From Granulicella sp. (GTDB taxonomy: Bacteria > Acidobacteriota > Terriglobia > Terriglobales > Acidobacteriaceae): a stretch of 64,000 nucleotides of DNA. Each line of letters begins with the position of its first letter. The first letter of the stretch is position 1. Made by a program: the position numbers and the translations under genes. The DNA lies in contig JANXYX010000043.1 in assembly GCA_025408425.1 (NCBI GenBank), positions 62,001 to 126,000 on the forward strand, written 5' to 3'. This document shows, one piece after another, positions 28,374 to 36,797 of the stretch. The notes below the pieces were generated by a model, which saw nothing but the letters and a program-made list of their open reading frames with translations, had not been told where the DNA came from and ran no database searches.

Positions 28374-28396
28374 CTGCGGATCAACAGATTCCGCAG
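28374..28396 (+). terminator. Weak hairpin after bioY
   Basis: 7-bp stem CTGCGGA / TCCGCAG with a 9-nt loop between bioY and mqnD. No T-tract follows, so it may be only a processing or partial termination site. Confidence 0.3.
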
Positions 28397-28445
28397 TAAC
28401 TTGCCCTGCATCAGATAGCTCAGAACACTCTAAGGATTATCGAAA

Positions 28446-29300
28446 ATGACCACCGCCAGCACCGCAATTCAAGATATTAGTATTGCCCATAGCCCTGACT
28501 CTGATGACGCCTTCATGTTCTATGGCCTCGCGACCAACAAAGTTCGAGTCCCGGGCTTCAAATTCAGTCACACCCTGACCGACATTGAGACGCTCAATCA
28601 CAAAGCCATCAACGAAGCCTTCTACGACGTCACTGCTATCTCCTTTCACGCCTATCCCTACCTCCAGGACAACTACACCCTGATGGCCTGCGGTGGCAGC
28701 GTTGGCGACGGTTATGGACCGATGATCGTCTCCAGCCGCAAGCTCACACTCGATGAAGTGAAAAAGACCCGCATCGCGGTTCCAGGAACCCTTACCACCG
28801 CATACCTCACCCTTAAGCTCTTCGCTCCCGACATCGAAACCACCGTTCTGCCCTTCGATAAGATCATTCCAGCGGTTGCATCAGGCGAGTTCGACGCCGG
28901 ACTCATCATTCACGAAGGCCAACTCACCTACGCCAATGACGGACTGGTAAAACTCCTCGATCTCGGTCAATGGTGGCGTGAACAGACCGGACTCCCCCTC
29001 CCGCTTGGCGGCAACGCCATCCGCCGGTCCCTCGGGGCCGAGACCTTGCTCATCACCACAAATGCCCTGCGCGACTCCATTCAGCATGCACTGGACAACC
29101 GCGACGAAGCCCTCGCCTACGCCATGCAGTTTGCCCGCGATCTCGACACCTCGCTGGCTAACCGGTTCGTAGGAATGTACGTCAACGAGCGCACCCTTGA
29201 CTTCGGCGATGACGGAAGAATCGCGATCCAGAAGCTGCTCAATATGGGCTTCGAAAAAGGCATCATTCCTCATCGTGCAAACGTCGATTTTGTAGGCTAA
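28446..29300 (+). CDS. mqnD: 1,4-dihydroxy-6-naphthoate synthase
   Basis: 284-residue enzyme of the futalosine route to menaquinone; converts cyclic dehypoxanthine futalosine. Periplasmic-binding-protein fold without signal peptide. Signatures: AHSPDSDDAFMFYGL near residue 14, TLTTAYLTLKLFAPD near residue 115 and GLIIHEGQLTY near residue 152. AAGGA lies at proper distance upstream. No other mqn gene is in the window. Confidence 0.93.
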   Translation: MTTASTAIQDISIAHSPDSDDAFMFYGLATNKVRVPGFKFSHTLTDIETLNHKAINEAFYDVTAISFHAYPYLQDNYTLMACGGSVGDGYGPMIVSSRKLTLDEVKKTRIAVPGTLTTAYLTLKLFAPDIETTVLPFDKIIPAVASGEFDAGLIIHEGQLTYANDGLVKLLDLGQWWREQTGLPLPLGGNAIRRSLGAETLLITTNALRDSIQHALDNRDEALAYAMQFARDLDTSLANRFVGMYVNERTLDFGDDGRIAIQKLLNMGFEKGIIPHRANVDFVG

Positions 29301-29311
29301 CCCGACACTGA

Positions 29312-29356
29312 ACTGACTTATCCACGCCGCAGCTGTGATATCTTGGATAAGTCAGT
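29312..29356. terminator. Long inverted repeat after mqnD
   Basis: Perfect 12-bp arms ACTGACTTATCC / GGATAAGTCAGT around a 21-nt loop. No T-tract. It sits between mqnD and tRNA-Lys and may end mqnD transcription or shape the tRNA precursor. Confidence 0.4.
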
Positions 29357-29429
29357 CAAGTGCAATTCGCTCTGCAACATCCGCAGACAATTCTGGACGA
29401 CACCCTTCTCACGGGGAAGCTCCAACCGT

Positions 29430-29505
29430 GGACGCGTAGCTCAGCTGGTAGAGCATTCGACTCTTAATCGACTGGTCGCAGGTTCGATCCCTGCCGCGTC
29501 CACCA
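29430..29505 (+). tRNA. tRNA-Lys (CUU)
   Basis: 76 nt with encoded CCA. Acceptor GGACGCG / CGCGTCC, anticodon loop CTCTTAA with CTT, T-arm GCAGGTTCGATCCCTGC. The outermost anticodon-stem pair (27-43) is a T/C mismatch; the rest pairs well. It marks the border between the C-ending codon use to the left and the EPS locus to the right. Confidence 0.95.
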
Positions 29506-30138
29506 TTTACTATCAACAACTTACAGCATTTTTTTGAGGCTCCACACAGAGCCACTGTGCGAGGTTTTGTGCGAATCCATCTCAGCCTGCAGCCTTCAGC
29601 AGGTGCAGGCTTTTGGTGTGATTGCGCTGATTGACGACCGCTGCCACGCCACTGGTATCGGGGTGGTATCGGGGTGCAGATACTTCGTCCGGTAGGAGAG
29701 AGTTATCGTGCGGGCTCGTTGCGAGTAGGGTCCACAGCGGTCTGCATTTACTACTCGCGCGCCAGCCCGTACATCTCAGACCCGGCAAAGAAAAAGGCGC
29801 CGTCCGCAAAGACATAACTCGACGTAGCCCTGTATTTTCTTGGGGCCACCCCGGCAGGCTGAAGGCGCACTAATCTGCCATCGGAATAGATGTGCGTTAC
29901 GATTTCTCACTTATGTGAGCCATCACACTGATGAATAAGTACGGAATCTCTAGTGTGAAGATGTTGCTCCCGACAGGCGGAAGGTTTCATGAGAAACCCG
30001 TGATCCAGTAATCCATCGCATTGGATAAGGTTGCCCATAGGGTGCTTATCCGTGGTTCTTTGTAACAGCCTGAATTACGTTTGTCTGCTGACAGTTGATC
30101 GCTAATCCAAGTGATATCACGGTTAGAAAGGCACGGTC
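29506..30138. promoter_or_regulatory. Gene-free leader of the EPS antiterminator gene
   Basis: 633 bp without a convincing gene; I looked for an integrase remnant next to the tRNA and found none. The last 140 bp hold several inverted repeats: GGTTTC / GAAACC near 29987, ATCCA / TGGAT near 30011-30026, and GGATAAG at 30023-30029 pairing with CTTATCC at 30045-30051. The last two share the GGAT strand, so they exclude each other. A perfect GTGATATCAC palindrome lies at 30111-30120, and GAAAGG precedes the ATG at 30139. Confidence 0.45.
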
Positions 30139-30660
30139 ATGAAAACGCTGAACTTTGTGGAAAGTTCCGATAGGCCGCAGTGGCATGCGGCGTACACCTT
30201 GCCACGACACGAAAAAGCAGTCGCAGACCGGCTTATGAGTCAGAACATCGAGTCGTATTTACCTCTCTATTCGGCAGCGCGGTGCTGGAACCATCGTCGC
30301 GTCGAAGTAGAACTTCCTCTCTTTCCAGGATATGTCTTCGTTAAGATGCTACCTGCCGATAGAATTCGGGTCTTATCACGTCCAGGAATTATTCGAATTG
30401 TGAGCTTTAGCGGGAAGCCTGCTGTCCTTCCCGACGATGAGATCGAGAGGCTACGGTCGTCGCTCATGATCTGGAAAGCAACACCGTATCCGTACCTGAC
30501 TTCCGGCAAGCAGGTGAGGATCAACGCTGGTCCTTTTTCTGGGCTGGAGGGGAAAATCCTTCGCCGGAAAGGCAAGCTACGACTGCTGGTGACATTAGAC
30601 CTCATTCAGAGCGCGATGCTGCTTGAGTTGGATGCTGCCGAAGTGCAGTTAGCCAGCTGA
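30139..30660 (+). CDS. NusG-family specialised antiterminator (UpxY/LoaP/RfaH type)
   Basis: 173 residues: N-terminal NGN domain (WHAAYTLPRHEKAVADRLMS near residue 15; LPLFPGYVFVKM near residue 60) and a C-terminal KOW motif (GKQVRINAGPFSGLEGKILR near residue 120). Housekeeping NusG sits with ribosomal genes; paralogues beside polysaccharide loci prevent premature termination in the long operon. It is the first gene of the EPS region, but most EPS genes are on the opposite strand, so it would act in trans there. Confidence 0.88.
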   Translation: MKTLNFVESSDRPQWHAAYTLPRHEKAVADRLMSQNIESYLPLYSAARCWNHRRVEVELPLFPGYVFVKMLPADRIRVLSRPGIIRIVSFSGKPAVLPDDEIERLRSSLMIWKATPYPYLTSGKQVRINAGPFSGLEGKILRRKGKLRLLVTLDLIQSAMLLELDAAEVQLAS

Positions 30661-30814
30661 CAAAATATCCAGCGCCTTGAGTCTGGAATCGGCCACGACG
30701 CTACCGCTTACTGCTGCCCAGTGGCTGAGATGGGACACTTTTAGAAGACCTTATTCAACTCCCTGGGTGCAAATTAATCCCATAATTCTTCGTGACATTG
30801 AAAAGGAAAAACAC

Positions 30815-32227
30815 ATGCAAACCCATACAGTATTTACTCCTACTCTTCCACTTCTCAGCCCAAAGCCTCTTGCCCTTCCACTCAGCGCAAAGCTTATGAC
30901 AGAAGAAGCTATTGCGAAGTTCAGTTCCAAAACCGCAAATATCGGTGTCATTGGCTTGGGATACGTGGGTCTTCCTCTCGCGCTGCTATTCAGTGAAGAA
31001 GGCTTCCAAGTGACCGGGTTCGACATCGACAGTACTAAAGTCGGTATGCTTTCCACCTCTCGGTCCTACATCTGTCGCATTCCTGAAACTGAAATTGCTC
31101 TTGCCCGCGATCGAGGGTTTCAAGCGACTACAGATTTCACGTTCATCTCTGACATGGATGCCATCGTGATTTGTGTGCCTACCCCCCTGACCAAGTATCA
31201 CGAGCCCGATCTTAGCTTCGTGACAGAGACGGTGAAATCCATAGCTCCTCACTTGAGAGTTGGTCAGCTGGTCGTGCTCGAAAGCACCACCTATCCGGGA
31301 ACGACCGAACAAGTGGTGCTGCCTCTATTAGAGGATGGAAACCCGTTCCGATTGTTGGCTTCGCGTGACGACCCTGAAGCTGACAACATATTTTTTCTGG
31401 CGTTCTCTCCTGAACGCGAAGACCCCGGAAACAATACCATCGCACGCAGCGACATTCCGAAGATCGTCGGTGGAATCGATAGCCACGCCGGCCAGATAGC
31501 GGCCGCACTCTATTCATCTATCTTTCGCCGGGCGATATCAGTATCGAGCCCAGCTGTGGCGGAGATGACGAAACTGTTGGAGAATATCTACCGTTGCGTG
31601 AACATCGCGCTGGTCAACGAATTGAAGCTCCTCTGTCTGCGAATGGGTATTGATATTTGGGAGGTCATTGCGGCTGCGGCAACCAAGCCGTTCGGATTTC
31701 AACCGTTTTATCCGGGGCCTGGTCTGGGTGGACACTGCATTCCAATCGATCCCTGCTACCTCTCATGGAAAGCGAAAGAATTTGATTTCTCTACGCGCTT
31801 TATCGAACTCGCGGGCGAAATCAATACTGCCATGCCGTACCACATTGTCGACTTCATAGCGGAGGCTCTGAATGCCCGCAGCAAGTCGATAAAGGGGTCA
31901 AAGGTCTTGATACTAGGCGTCTCCTACAAGAAGGATATTGATGACCTCCGGGAATCGCCTGCAATCACGATCATCGAGTCTCTGCAAAATCATGGCGCCG
32001 TGGTGTACTACAACGATCCCTATTTTCCGAGTATTGGAAAGGGTCGCAAGTACGACCTGCAATTACAGCGCGTGCCACTGGAAGATCTCGGCCAATACGA
32101 TTGCGTGGTTATCATCACCGATCATTCTGATTATGACTACCAGAAAATCGTCGACGAAGCTCAATTGGTCATCGATACACGCAATGCAACGTCCGGGATT
32201 TGCTCGCCGCGAATAGTTCGTTGCTAA
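30815..32227 (+). CDS. UDP-sugar 6-dehydrogenase (WbpA/UDP-GlcNAc dehydrogenase type)
   Basis: 470 residues from the ATG at 30815, preceded by AAAAGGAAAA. NAD fold IGVIGLGYVGLPLALLFSEE near residue 48; catalytic Cys in GPGLGGHCIPIDP near residue 310; C-terminal UDP-binding domain with LGVSYKKDIDDLRESPA. It oxidises the C6 hydroxyl of a UDP-hexose, giving the uronic acid; the sequence resembles the UDP-N-acetylhexosamine branch, but substrate is not proven. A frame extension upstream to 30677 lacks a ribosome site. Confidence 0.9.
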   Translation: MQTHTVFTPTLPLLSPKPLALPLSAKLMTEEAIAKFSSKTANIGVIGLGYVGLPLALLFSEEGFQVTGFDIDSTKVGMLSTSRSYICRIPETEIALARDRGFQATTDFTFISDMDAIVICVPTPLTKYHEPDLSFVTETVKSIAPHLRVGQLVVLESTTYPGTTEQVVLPLLEDGNPFRLLASRDDPEADNIFFLAFSPEREDPGNNTIARSDIPKIVGGIDSHAGQIAAALYSSIFRRAISVSSPAVAEMTKLLENIYRCVNIALVNELKLLCLRMGIDIWEVIAAAATKPFGFQPFYPGPGLGGHCIPIDPCYLSWKAKEFDFSTRFIELAGEINTAMPYHIVDFIAEALNARSKSIKGSKVLILGVSYKKDIDDLRESPAITIIESLQNHGAVVYYNDPYFPSIGKGRKYDLQLQRVPLEDLGQYDCVVIITDHSDYDYQKIVDEAQLVIDTRNATSGICSPRIVRC

Positions 32228-33073
32228 GTGATTCACCCAACCGAGGGAGTGTCCTTTGACTAAGTTCGAGTCCACTTGATGATGTCGACAAGGCGAAGTG
32301 ACAAGGACGCTCCAGAATGATTGGACGTCAGGCCAGGAGCAGCATTTAAGGCATCGGCCGTGTCGTCAGCCACCTAAGCCCACCGAGTATGCCTGTCATG
32401 CTTCCGTAACTCCCTGTGTGGCTTCCAGTTACAATCCGTCTTGACTTATGGAGCTTGCGCGACAACCTTACTCCCAGCGCTCTTGCCTCGGTAGGGAAGG
32501 CATTTGTACTTAGGTAACTCTCTCATTCTTTGCGAAATTGTTACTTTTGACGCGCTGCGCTTCGATGCTGCGAAGTCGGCAATAGTTGCGCGTCAAACGG
32601 TAAATTTTGCGCAAAAGAAATTTACGTTTACCGACCAAAAGGCTGTTTCCAATTTTGTAAACCTTTTCCTTTCAGCAGAAACAAGTTATAGATTTGTTTG
32701 GCGCTCGACTTGCTATGAATTTGTTTATCTCTGGTGTGCATATTTTTGCGACCAGTAAATTTAGCTGGAGTTTTCAATGTCAAAAGTGACTATCACTTTT
32801 AGACATTCAACTTAAATTACCGGTCATAGATAGCGTGCACCTGTGCAAGGCCGCGGCAACTGTGGTGACATTCCGCGACACGCTTCCGATCGAACTCAAA
32901 GCCTTCGCATAAAGTGCGACGAACCAATTAGCTACCCAACAGTTTCGTTCTGTGAATTCTCCGGATGCCCTCGGACAACTTTGCCTCCCGCAGAGTTTAC
33001 CAGAACTATGCCCTTTGGCGACCGGTGAAGCTACCGGGTTATGTTGCTCTATGTTCAATAAAAGGATCAAATC
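32228..33073. promoter_or_regulatory. AT-rich structured intergenic region
   Basis: 846 bp without a credible gene. It holds a run of inverted repeats: TTTGACGCG (32546) / CGCGTCAAA (32589) enclosing CTTCG / CGAAG; then CGGTAAA (32598) / TTTACCG (32627) with GTAAATTT / AAATTTAC inside; then AAAAGTGA-CTA-TCACTTTT at 32782-32800. This could be an untranslated leader, an operator cluster or a small RNA. The downstream TTG start at 33074 has a good AAAGGA site. Confidence 0.4.
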
Positions 33074-35677
33074 TTGACGTTTATAAAGAAAGTCTACGGC
33101 GTACTTCCACTCCTTCTTTTAATGACTGTCGCTGCGTGCGGCAGCGGTGGCCATCTTACTCACCCGGTCACTATTACTTCTTCCAGCACCCTCCCGCAAG
33201 GCGTCGTATCCACCCCCTACAGCACTTCCCTCGCGGCTACCGGTGGAACTGCTCCGTACACATGGTCTGTCAAGAGCTGTTCAGGGGCCTGCAACACCGG
33301 TCTCGGTTTTAGTAGCTCGGGTGTCTTAGCCGGAACGCCTGTCAACACCGGAACCAGCACCTTCTCTTTTGCTGTAACCGATGCAAACGGACAGACTGCC
33401 TCGGCATCTCCGAGCATAACGATCGCAGCAGCTCCTACTACACCCGCTGCGGTCACAATTACTTCCCCGAGCACACTTCCAAGTGGCGTAGTGTCTACCC
33501 CCTACAGCACTTCCCTCGCGGCTACCGGTGGAACTGCTCCGTACACTTGGGGTATTAAGAGCTGTTCCGGCACCTGCAACACCGGTCTCGGTTTTAGTAG
33601 CTCGGGTGTCTTAGCCGGAACGCCTGTCAACACGGGAACCAGCACCTTCTCTTTTGCTGTAACCGATGCAAACGGACAGACTGCCTCGGCATCTCCGAGC
33701 ATAACGATCGCAGCAGCTCCTACTACACCCACTGCGGTCACAATTACTTCCCCGAGCACACTTCCAAGTGGCGTAGTATCTACCCCCTATAGCACTTCCC
33801 TCACGGCTACCGGTGGAACCTCCCCGTACACATGGTCTATCAAGAGCTGCTCAGGGGCCTGCAACACCGGTCTCAGTTTTAGTAGCTCGGGTGTCCTAGC
33901 CGGAACGCCTGTCAACACCGGAACCAGCACCTTCTCTTTTGCTGTAACCGATGCAAACGGACAGACTGCCTCGGCATCTCCGAGCATAACGATCGCAGCA
34001 GCTCCTGCTACACCCGCTGCGGTCACAATTACTTCCCCGAGCACACTTCCAAGTGGCACAGTGTCCACCCCCTACAGCACTTCCCTCGCGGCTACCGGTG
34101 GAACTGCTCCGTATACATGGGCACTTAAGAGCTGCTCCGGTACTTGTAACACGAGTCTAGGACTGAGTGCCTCAGGTGTTTTGTCTGGCACGCCGACCAC
34201 TTCAGGAACCAGTACCTACAATGTCGCTGTAACCGATGCGAACGCTCAGACTGCCTCGGCATCCTTAACACTCGTGATCGCGTCCGCGACTACTTCAGTC
34301 ACGATCACTTCCCCGAGCACACTTCCAAGTGGCACAGTGTCTGCGCCATACAGCACTTCCCTCACGGCTACCGGCGGGACGACTCCGTATACATGGGCAC
34401 TTAAGAGCTGCTCCGGTACTTGCAATCCTGGTATTACCTTGAGTAGCTCTGGCGTTCTGTCTGGCACGCCGACCACTTCAGGAACCAGTACCTACAATGT
34501 CGCTGTAACCGACGCGAAGGCTCAGACTGCTTCGGCTTCCGTAACTCTCGTAATTGCCGCGGCAACGACTAGCACGGGCAACACCTACTACGTCACACCA
34601 ACAGGTAACGATTCTAACCCTTGTACGCAGCTTGGCCCATGTGCCACGCCCGATCATGCCTTCAACATTGCGTCGCCTGGTGACACCGTACAGGTCGCAG
34701 CAGGCACCTATGATTACGGCAGTAGCCCAGCGCAATTCTCTCAATCAGGAACTGCGGGGAAATACATCACTGTCACCTGTACCACCAGGGGAGCCTGCAA
34801 GATTCAGAACTCCGTGACTGGCAATAGTACGGTTGTATATCTCTCAGGCAGTTACATGACCTTCGACGGTTTCGAGGTTACCAATACCAGCTCGGCAGGC
34901 AACAACCTCGGGTTGTACGTGACCTCGTCGTTCGTGAACATCACTCACAACACCATCCACCACATAGAGACTGACTGCGGCCAGAATGGCGGAGGAGGTA
35001 TTCAAATCGCCGGCAGTGGATCCAGCAATAGCGATCTGCACAACATCACCATCGACGGCAATCTGATCTATGACATCAATTATGTCGGAGGTAATCCAAG
35101 TTGCACTTCAAGCACTGTCCAGGCCGACGGAATTCTTGCCGAAACTGCAGGGACAGCTCTTCAGGTCACAAACAATGTTGTTTACCACACCTCGGGTGGT
35201 TGGGGCATTCTCGTCGGTAACTCGAACGCCACCTTCAACAACGTCACTTCGATGATTGCCAACAACACAGTCTTCTCAACGACGGGCGGCATCATCATTA
35301 TGAGCGGCAACGGCACGACCATCAGCAACAACATCGTAGCTGACACAGGTCAATCTACCGGCCGGTGCGGTATCAGTGCTCCTCAGGGAGTATCTGTTAC
35401 CTATTTCAATAACGACCTTTGGAATAACTCTGGAGGAAATTATTGTCTCGAATGGGGCACCAGCGACCAAAGCGTTCATTCGGGCGATATCTCTGTGGAC
35501 CCTGCGCTGGGCACTACATTTGTCAACTGGAAGGCGGATGGTTCCGGTGATTATCGCGAGAAGGCCGGTTCGCCAACAGTTGACAGGGGTTCTTCCACTG
35601 GCGCTAGCACCGACTTCAATGGCAGTGCGCGTCCTCTGGGCGCTGCCAATGATATCGGAGCCTACGAATCCTACTAA
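33074..35677 (+). CDS. Lipoprotein with five Ig-like repeats and a C-terminal beta-helix
   Basis: 867 residues. TTG start, chosen for AAAGGA 7 nt upstream and the lipoprotein signal LLLLMTVAACGSGG. Five repeats of about 95 residues follow from residue 32 (each VTITSPSTLP...GTPYSTSL-type start, SGVLAGTP..., ending VTDANGQTASAS), of the putative-Ig/He_PIG kind. From about residue 500 (TYYVTPTGNDSNPC) comes a DUF1565/right-handed beta-helix domain ending ANDIGAYESY. Likely surface-exposed polysaccharide-binding or -cleaving protein (lyase, hydrolase or epimerase not determinable). Paralogous at its C-end to the gene at 42702-43979. Confidence 0.85.
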   Translation: MTFIKKVYGVLPLLLLMTVAACGSGGHLTHPVTITSSSTLPQGVVSTPYSTSLAATGGTAPYTWSVKSCSGACNTGLGFSSSGVLAGTPVNTGTSTFSFAVTDANGQTASASPSITIAAAPTTPAAVTITSPSTLPSGVVSTPYSTSLAATGGTAPYTWGIKSCSGTCNTGLGFSSSGVLAGTPVNTGTSTFSFAVTDANGQTASASPSITIAAAPTTPTAVTITSPSTLPSGVVSTPYSTSLTATGGTSPYTWSIKSCSGACNTGLSFSSSGVLAGTPVNTGTSTFSFAVTDANGQTASASPSITIAAAPATPAAVTITSPSTLPSGTVSTPYSTSLAATGGTAPYTWALKSCSGTCNTSLGLSASGVLSGTPTTSGTSTYNVAVTDANAQTASASLTLVIASATTSVTITSPSTLPSGTVSAPYSTSLTATGGTTPYTWALKSCSGTCNPGITLSSSGVLSGTPTTSGTSTYNVAVTDAKAQTASASVTLVIAAATTSTGNTYYVTPTGNDSNPCTQLGPCATPDHAFNIASPGDTVQVAAGTYDYGSSPAQFSQSGTAGKYITVTCTTRGACKIQNSVTGNSTVVYLSGSYMTFDGFEVTNTSSAGNNLGLYVTSSFVNITHNTIHHIETDCGQNGGGGIQIAGSGSSNSDLHNITIDGNLIYDINYVGGNPSCTSSTVQADGILAETAGTALQVTNNVVYHTSGGWGILVGNSNATFNNVTSMIANNTVFSTTGGIIIMSGNGTTISNNIVADTGQSTGRCGISAPQGVSVTYFNNDLWNNSGGNYCLEWGTSDQSVHSGDISVDPALGTTFVNWKADGSGDYREKAGSPTVDRGSSTGASTDFNGSARPLGAANDIGAYESY
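33167..34572 (+). repeat. Five tandem near-identical coding repeats (285-bp period)
   Basis: Units begin at 33167, 33452, 33737, 34022 and 34298. The first three periods are exactly 285 bp and the fourth 276 bp. Units 1-3 and the start of unit 4 are almost identical at the DNA level, including synonymous sites; the last part of unit 4 and unit 5 form a second, related subtype. This suggests recent duplication or gene conversion, and a region prone to copy-number change. Confidence 0.92.
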
Positions 35678-35699
35678 CTACAACACGTGCCAATTACAA

Positions 35700-35739
35700 A
35701 ACCCCATTCGGCGAGGAGTTTTCCTCGCCGAATGGGGTT
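35700..35739. terminator. Strong bidirectional terminator
   Basis: Perfect 18-bp stem AACCCCATTCGGCGAGGA / TCCTCGCCGAATGGGGTT with a GTTT loop, AAA on one side and TTATTTG on the other. It sits between the convergent beta-helix lipoprotein gene and the minus-strand cassette, so it can stop transcription from both. Confidence 0.9.
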
Positions 35740-35807
35740 ATTTGTTCGCGTCGGAGATGTGTACGACTACATCAACGGTGCTTTGCACTCAGTCATACTC
35801 AAAGAAT

Positions 35808-36797
35808 CTATGGGCGGCAACCAGATCGCGCTGCAACAGTGATCCGCGGATCACCAGATCCTAGCCCATTCTTGGCTCGTTGTTCAGGAACTTCGCGGGA
35901 GCGAGACTCTGACTGCTGCCGCAATGTTGCGTCTCTATGTAACTTCTCGATTATTTCAGCAACCGTCCACTGGTCACGGCCCGTCCAGTCAGTGTTGGCC
36001 AGAGTTGATGTGACCTCTCGAACCCCGCGCATGATATGAGGCGTCAGACCGCTATTTAACATCGTCGCCTCAACTTCCTTTAGTTCTTCGCATCGTCTGG
36101 TTGCATGTTGAGGGTATGTGGGTAGCATCCGCCTAATGACTTCCATGATGCTGGGGTAAATCTCATCGCAGGCTTCAATTGCTTGATCGGCCAGATCCAT
36201 TTCTTCGGCCAATAGCATCGTCTCTATGAACAGCGCCGACAAACCCTTCGGTATTCCAGAGACAATCATCTTAAGAGCCGACGCTTGACCGGGAAAATCC
36301 CCTACTGCCTTGACGCGCATGATCAGTGCAAACTGGTCTGAAAGTTCTTTTGCGCGCGGGCCGCTAAGATATAGAGTGCCACGTTGCCTGAGTTGGGAAG
36401 CTAAACCAAATATCGCCGCATCGACGAAATCAACGGGAACATCGCACAGCACCTCAGCGATTTGCGCCACAGTCATGGGGGAAATAGAGTTTGCGTCGAT
36501 ATACAGCAGGGTGCGGGTAGAGCCCTCTAACAGCGCAGCCACCTCTCTGGCCACGGAGAGCGCTGTGGCAGGTGGTACAAGTGATATCACCACGTCGGAA
36601 CGCTGGAGTACTTCGAGCAGCGATGCAACAACTGTCAGTCCGGCCTGCTCGCATAGACATTTGGTACGAGCGCTTCTGCCCACGACGGTCGTGATAACGC
36701 GAAAGCCACACTCGCACAACAACCTCCCGAAGGCTGACCCCATTTCGCCCGGGTACAAAATCCCAATCATATTTCGGTGTGGGGTATCTTCCATCAC
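35808..36797 (-). CDS. 6-phosphogluconate-dehydrogenase-like oxidoreductase with DUF1932 domain
   Basis: 329 residues. N-terminal NAD(P) fold with the beta-hydroxyacid-dehydrogenase-like start IGILYPGEMGSAFGRLL near residue 11, then SLVPPATALSVAREVA and YIDANSISP near residue 98, then a helical C-terminal domain with GQASALKMIVSGIPKGLSALF near residue 175, the DUF1932 pattern. Members oxidise or reduce hydroxy acids; substrate unknown. Start overlaps the ATP-grasp stop by 4 nt. Last gene of the five-gene cassette. Confidence 0.8.
   Translation of the reverse strand: MMEDTPHRNMIGILYPGEMGSAFGRLLCECGFRVITTVVGRSARTKCLCEQAGLTVVASLLEVLQRSDVVISLVPPATALSVAREVAALLEGSTRTLLYIDANSISPMTVAQIAEVLCDVPVDFVDAAIFGLASQLRQRGTLYLSGPRAKELSDQFALIMRVKAVGDFPGQASALKMIVSGIPKGLSALFIETMLLAEEMDLADQAIEACDEIYPSIMEVIRRMLPTYPQHATRRCEELKEVEATMLNSGLTPHIMRGVREVTSTLANTDWTGRDQWTVAEIIEKLHRDATLRQQSESRSREVPEQRAKNGLGSGDPRITVAARSGCRP

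Noticed and set aside
29582-29873. Short frames on both strands after tRNA-Lys, considered as integrase remnants
   Set aside because: Neither translation shows recombinase motifs, and no second copy of the tRNA 3' end was seen.
30699-30708. GCGGTAGCGT on the minus strand, like the core of the RfaH ops site
   Set aside because: It points away from the plus-strand genes it sits among and lies downstream of the whole minus-strand EPS operon, beyond a strong terminator. Most likely chance.
32504-32758. 84-codon plus-strand frame in the AT-rich intergenic region
   Set aside because: No ribosome site, Phe/Tyr/Cys-rich composition, and it spans several inverted repeats, so the region is better read as noncoding.
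32821-33000. Leader region checked for a c-di-GMP (GEMM) or other known riboswitch
   Set aside because: Isolated resemblance to conserved GEMM bases, but the paired stems and tetraloop/receptor could not be traced.
33167-34572. Regular tandem repeats considered as a CRISPR or satellite
   Set aside because: The 285-bp period keeps one reading frame and encodes Ig-like domains; units are far too long and lack variable spacers.
36581-36590. Second copy of GTGATATCAC (with identical CAA before it) as at 30111
   Set aside because: Lies inside the DUF1932 gene and is explained by its codons; a 10-bp palindrome occurring twice in 64 kb is weak evidence for an operator.
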